NCBI RefSeq assembly: GCF_000390185.1 | Contig: NZ_AQHR01000088.1 | Span: 248,001 to 312,000 of the forward strand | Source: Lunatimonas lonarensis | GTDB lineage: Bacteria; Bacteroidota; Bacteroidia; Cytophagales; Cyclobacteriaceae | Direction of reading: 5' to 3' | DNA: 64,000 nucleotides | Shown here: positions 63,636 to 64,000 of the stretch, one piece after another | How the letters are laid out: each line of letters begins with the position of its first letter | Numbering within the stretch: the stretch's first letter is position 1 | Made by a program: the position numbers and the translations under genes | Notes under the pieces: model-generated | What the model saw: the letters and a program-made list of their open reading frames with translations, nothing else | What the model was told of the DNA's origin: nothing | Databases searched by the model: none

Positions 63636-64000
63636 TTAGTCTCTAACAATTATTTTCACATCAAAATATCCAGCATTGTTACTGTAATCTGCATCATTAA
63701 TCGCTATATCAATAAGGCCACCCTGATTAAAGCGATGCACGTTATTTGTACCAAAATTGACCCAAGGAGATCCCGGGATACGCATAATAAAGGCCCCATG
63801 AGGCAACTTGGGATCTATACTGAAATTTTGGTATCCGCTGATTCCGTTGGCAGTGACATTGTCCAAAAGGAATCCAAGTTTGATACGACCTCTAGCAAAG
63901 GCTTCTACTTCTTTACCCCCCACAATCCTAATAGCCTCGCGCACACCACTGCTAATGGTACCACCATACACCCTTTCTCCATCCTTTTCATAAATCAATT
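63636..64000 (-). CDS. PA-IL (LecA)-like galactose-binding domain protein (5' end cut by window edge)
   Basis: 121 visible codons; the frame is open to the right edge. The sequence GFLLDNVTANGISGYQNFSIDPKLPHGAFIMRIPGSPWVNFGTNNVHRFNQGGLIDIAINDADYSNNAGYFDVKIIV has the LecA/PA-IL pattern: a calcium/sugar-binding region and the C-terminal GxxxIxINDxxxxNNxGxFxVxI strand. Probably the last domain of a larger secreted protein. Sugar binding is inferred. Confidence 0.65.
   Translation of the reverse strand, partial: LIYEKDGERVYGGTISSGVREAIRIVGGKEVEAFARGRIKLGFLLDNVTANGISGYQNFSIDPKLPHGAFIMRIPGSPWVNFGTNNVHRFNQGGLIDIAINDADYSNNAGYFDVKIIVRD

Overview
The window reads as chromosome of a Bacteroidota bacterium, most likely order Cytophagales and close to Cyclobacteriaceae. 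This rests on a SusC/SusD pair, gliding-motility gldA/gldF/gldG, families largely limited to the phylum (DUF3822, DUF3078, TIGR02757), several TAnnTTTG-type -7 promoter elements, and the lack of clear Shine-Dalgarno sequences. The family-level placement is an inference. No rRNA, CRISPR array or insertion sequence was seen. There is one tRNA gene (Leu, anticodon CAA).

Layout. 1-8.7 kb: outer-membrane nutrient locus, with a truncated ASPIC/UnbV FG-GAP protein, an FG-GAP/PQQ-like lipoprotein, and a SusD-SusC pair ending in a strong terminator. 9.1-13.9 kb: YggS, DUF423, a PBP4-type carboxypeptidase, an LD-carboxypeptidase, an SGNH hydrolase lipoprotein and DUF1573. 13.9-24.6 kb: RecD-like helicase, two Nudix hydrolases, DUF3822, coaD, pyrE, TIGR02757, a LysM protein, NfeD, PlsC and gatC. 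24.6-33.6 kb: a large membrane/TPR protein, aminopeptidase P, M16 peptidase, O-methyltransferase, LysM transglycosylase and DUF3078. 33.7-43.3 kb: dnaX with an apparent frameshift site, DUF481, GNAT, a beta-propeller lipoprotein broken by one stop codon, dnaN and gldG-gldF-gldA. 43.5-54.6 kb: pgk, Sua5, a TPR lipoprotein, Nudix, recQ, comEC, a porin-like protein, GNAT, phoH and a SAM hydrolase.

54.7-64 kb is the accessory-looking part. It starts immediately 3' of tRNA-Leu(CAA), is more AT-rich, and carries a small ORF plus a DUF2335 membrane protein, a pentapeptide-repeat protein, a SLATT two-TM protein with a C-terminal PEGA-like domain, and a 538-576 aa protein with a TolB-N-like segment followed by a helical repeat region. 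Upstream of that last gene lie phased AGGT half-sites and a near-perfect 21/22-bp inverted repeat. Next come a structured RNA leader ending in an intrinsic-terminator-like hairpin, a 57-aa lipoprotein, a TPR histidine kinase with its response regulator, a small beta-rich protein and a truncated PA-IL-lectin-like gene.

The best leads are: (1) dnaX, where an A10 run is flanked by the only frame-limiting stops and followed by a hairpin, so gamma and tau are probably made by -1 frameshifting or slippage; (2) the SLATT/TolB-TPR/pentapeptide cluster beside tRNA-Leu, a candidate membrane-effector conflict system; (3) the structured leader at about 59.60-59.70 kb. Start codons moved inward from the longest open frame are flagged in the entries.
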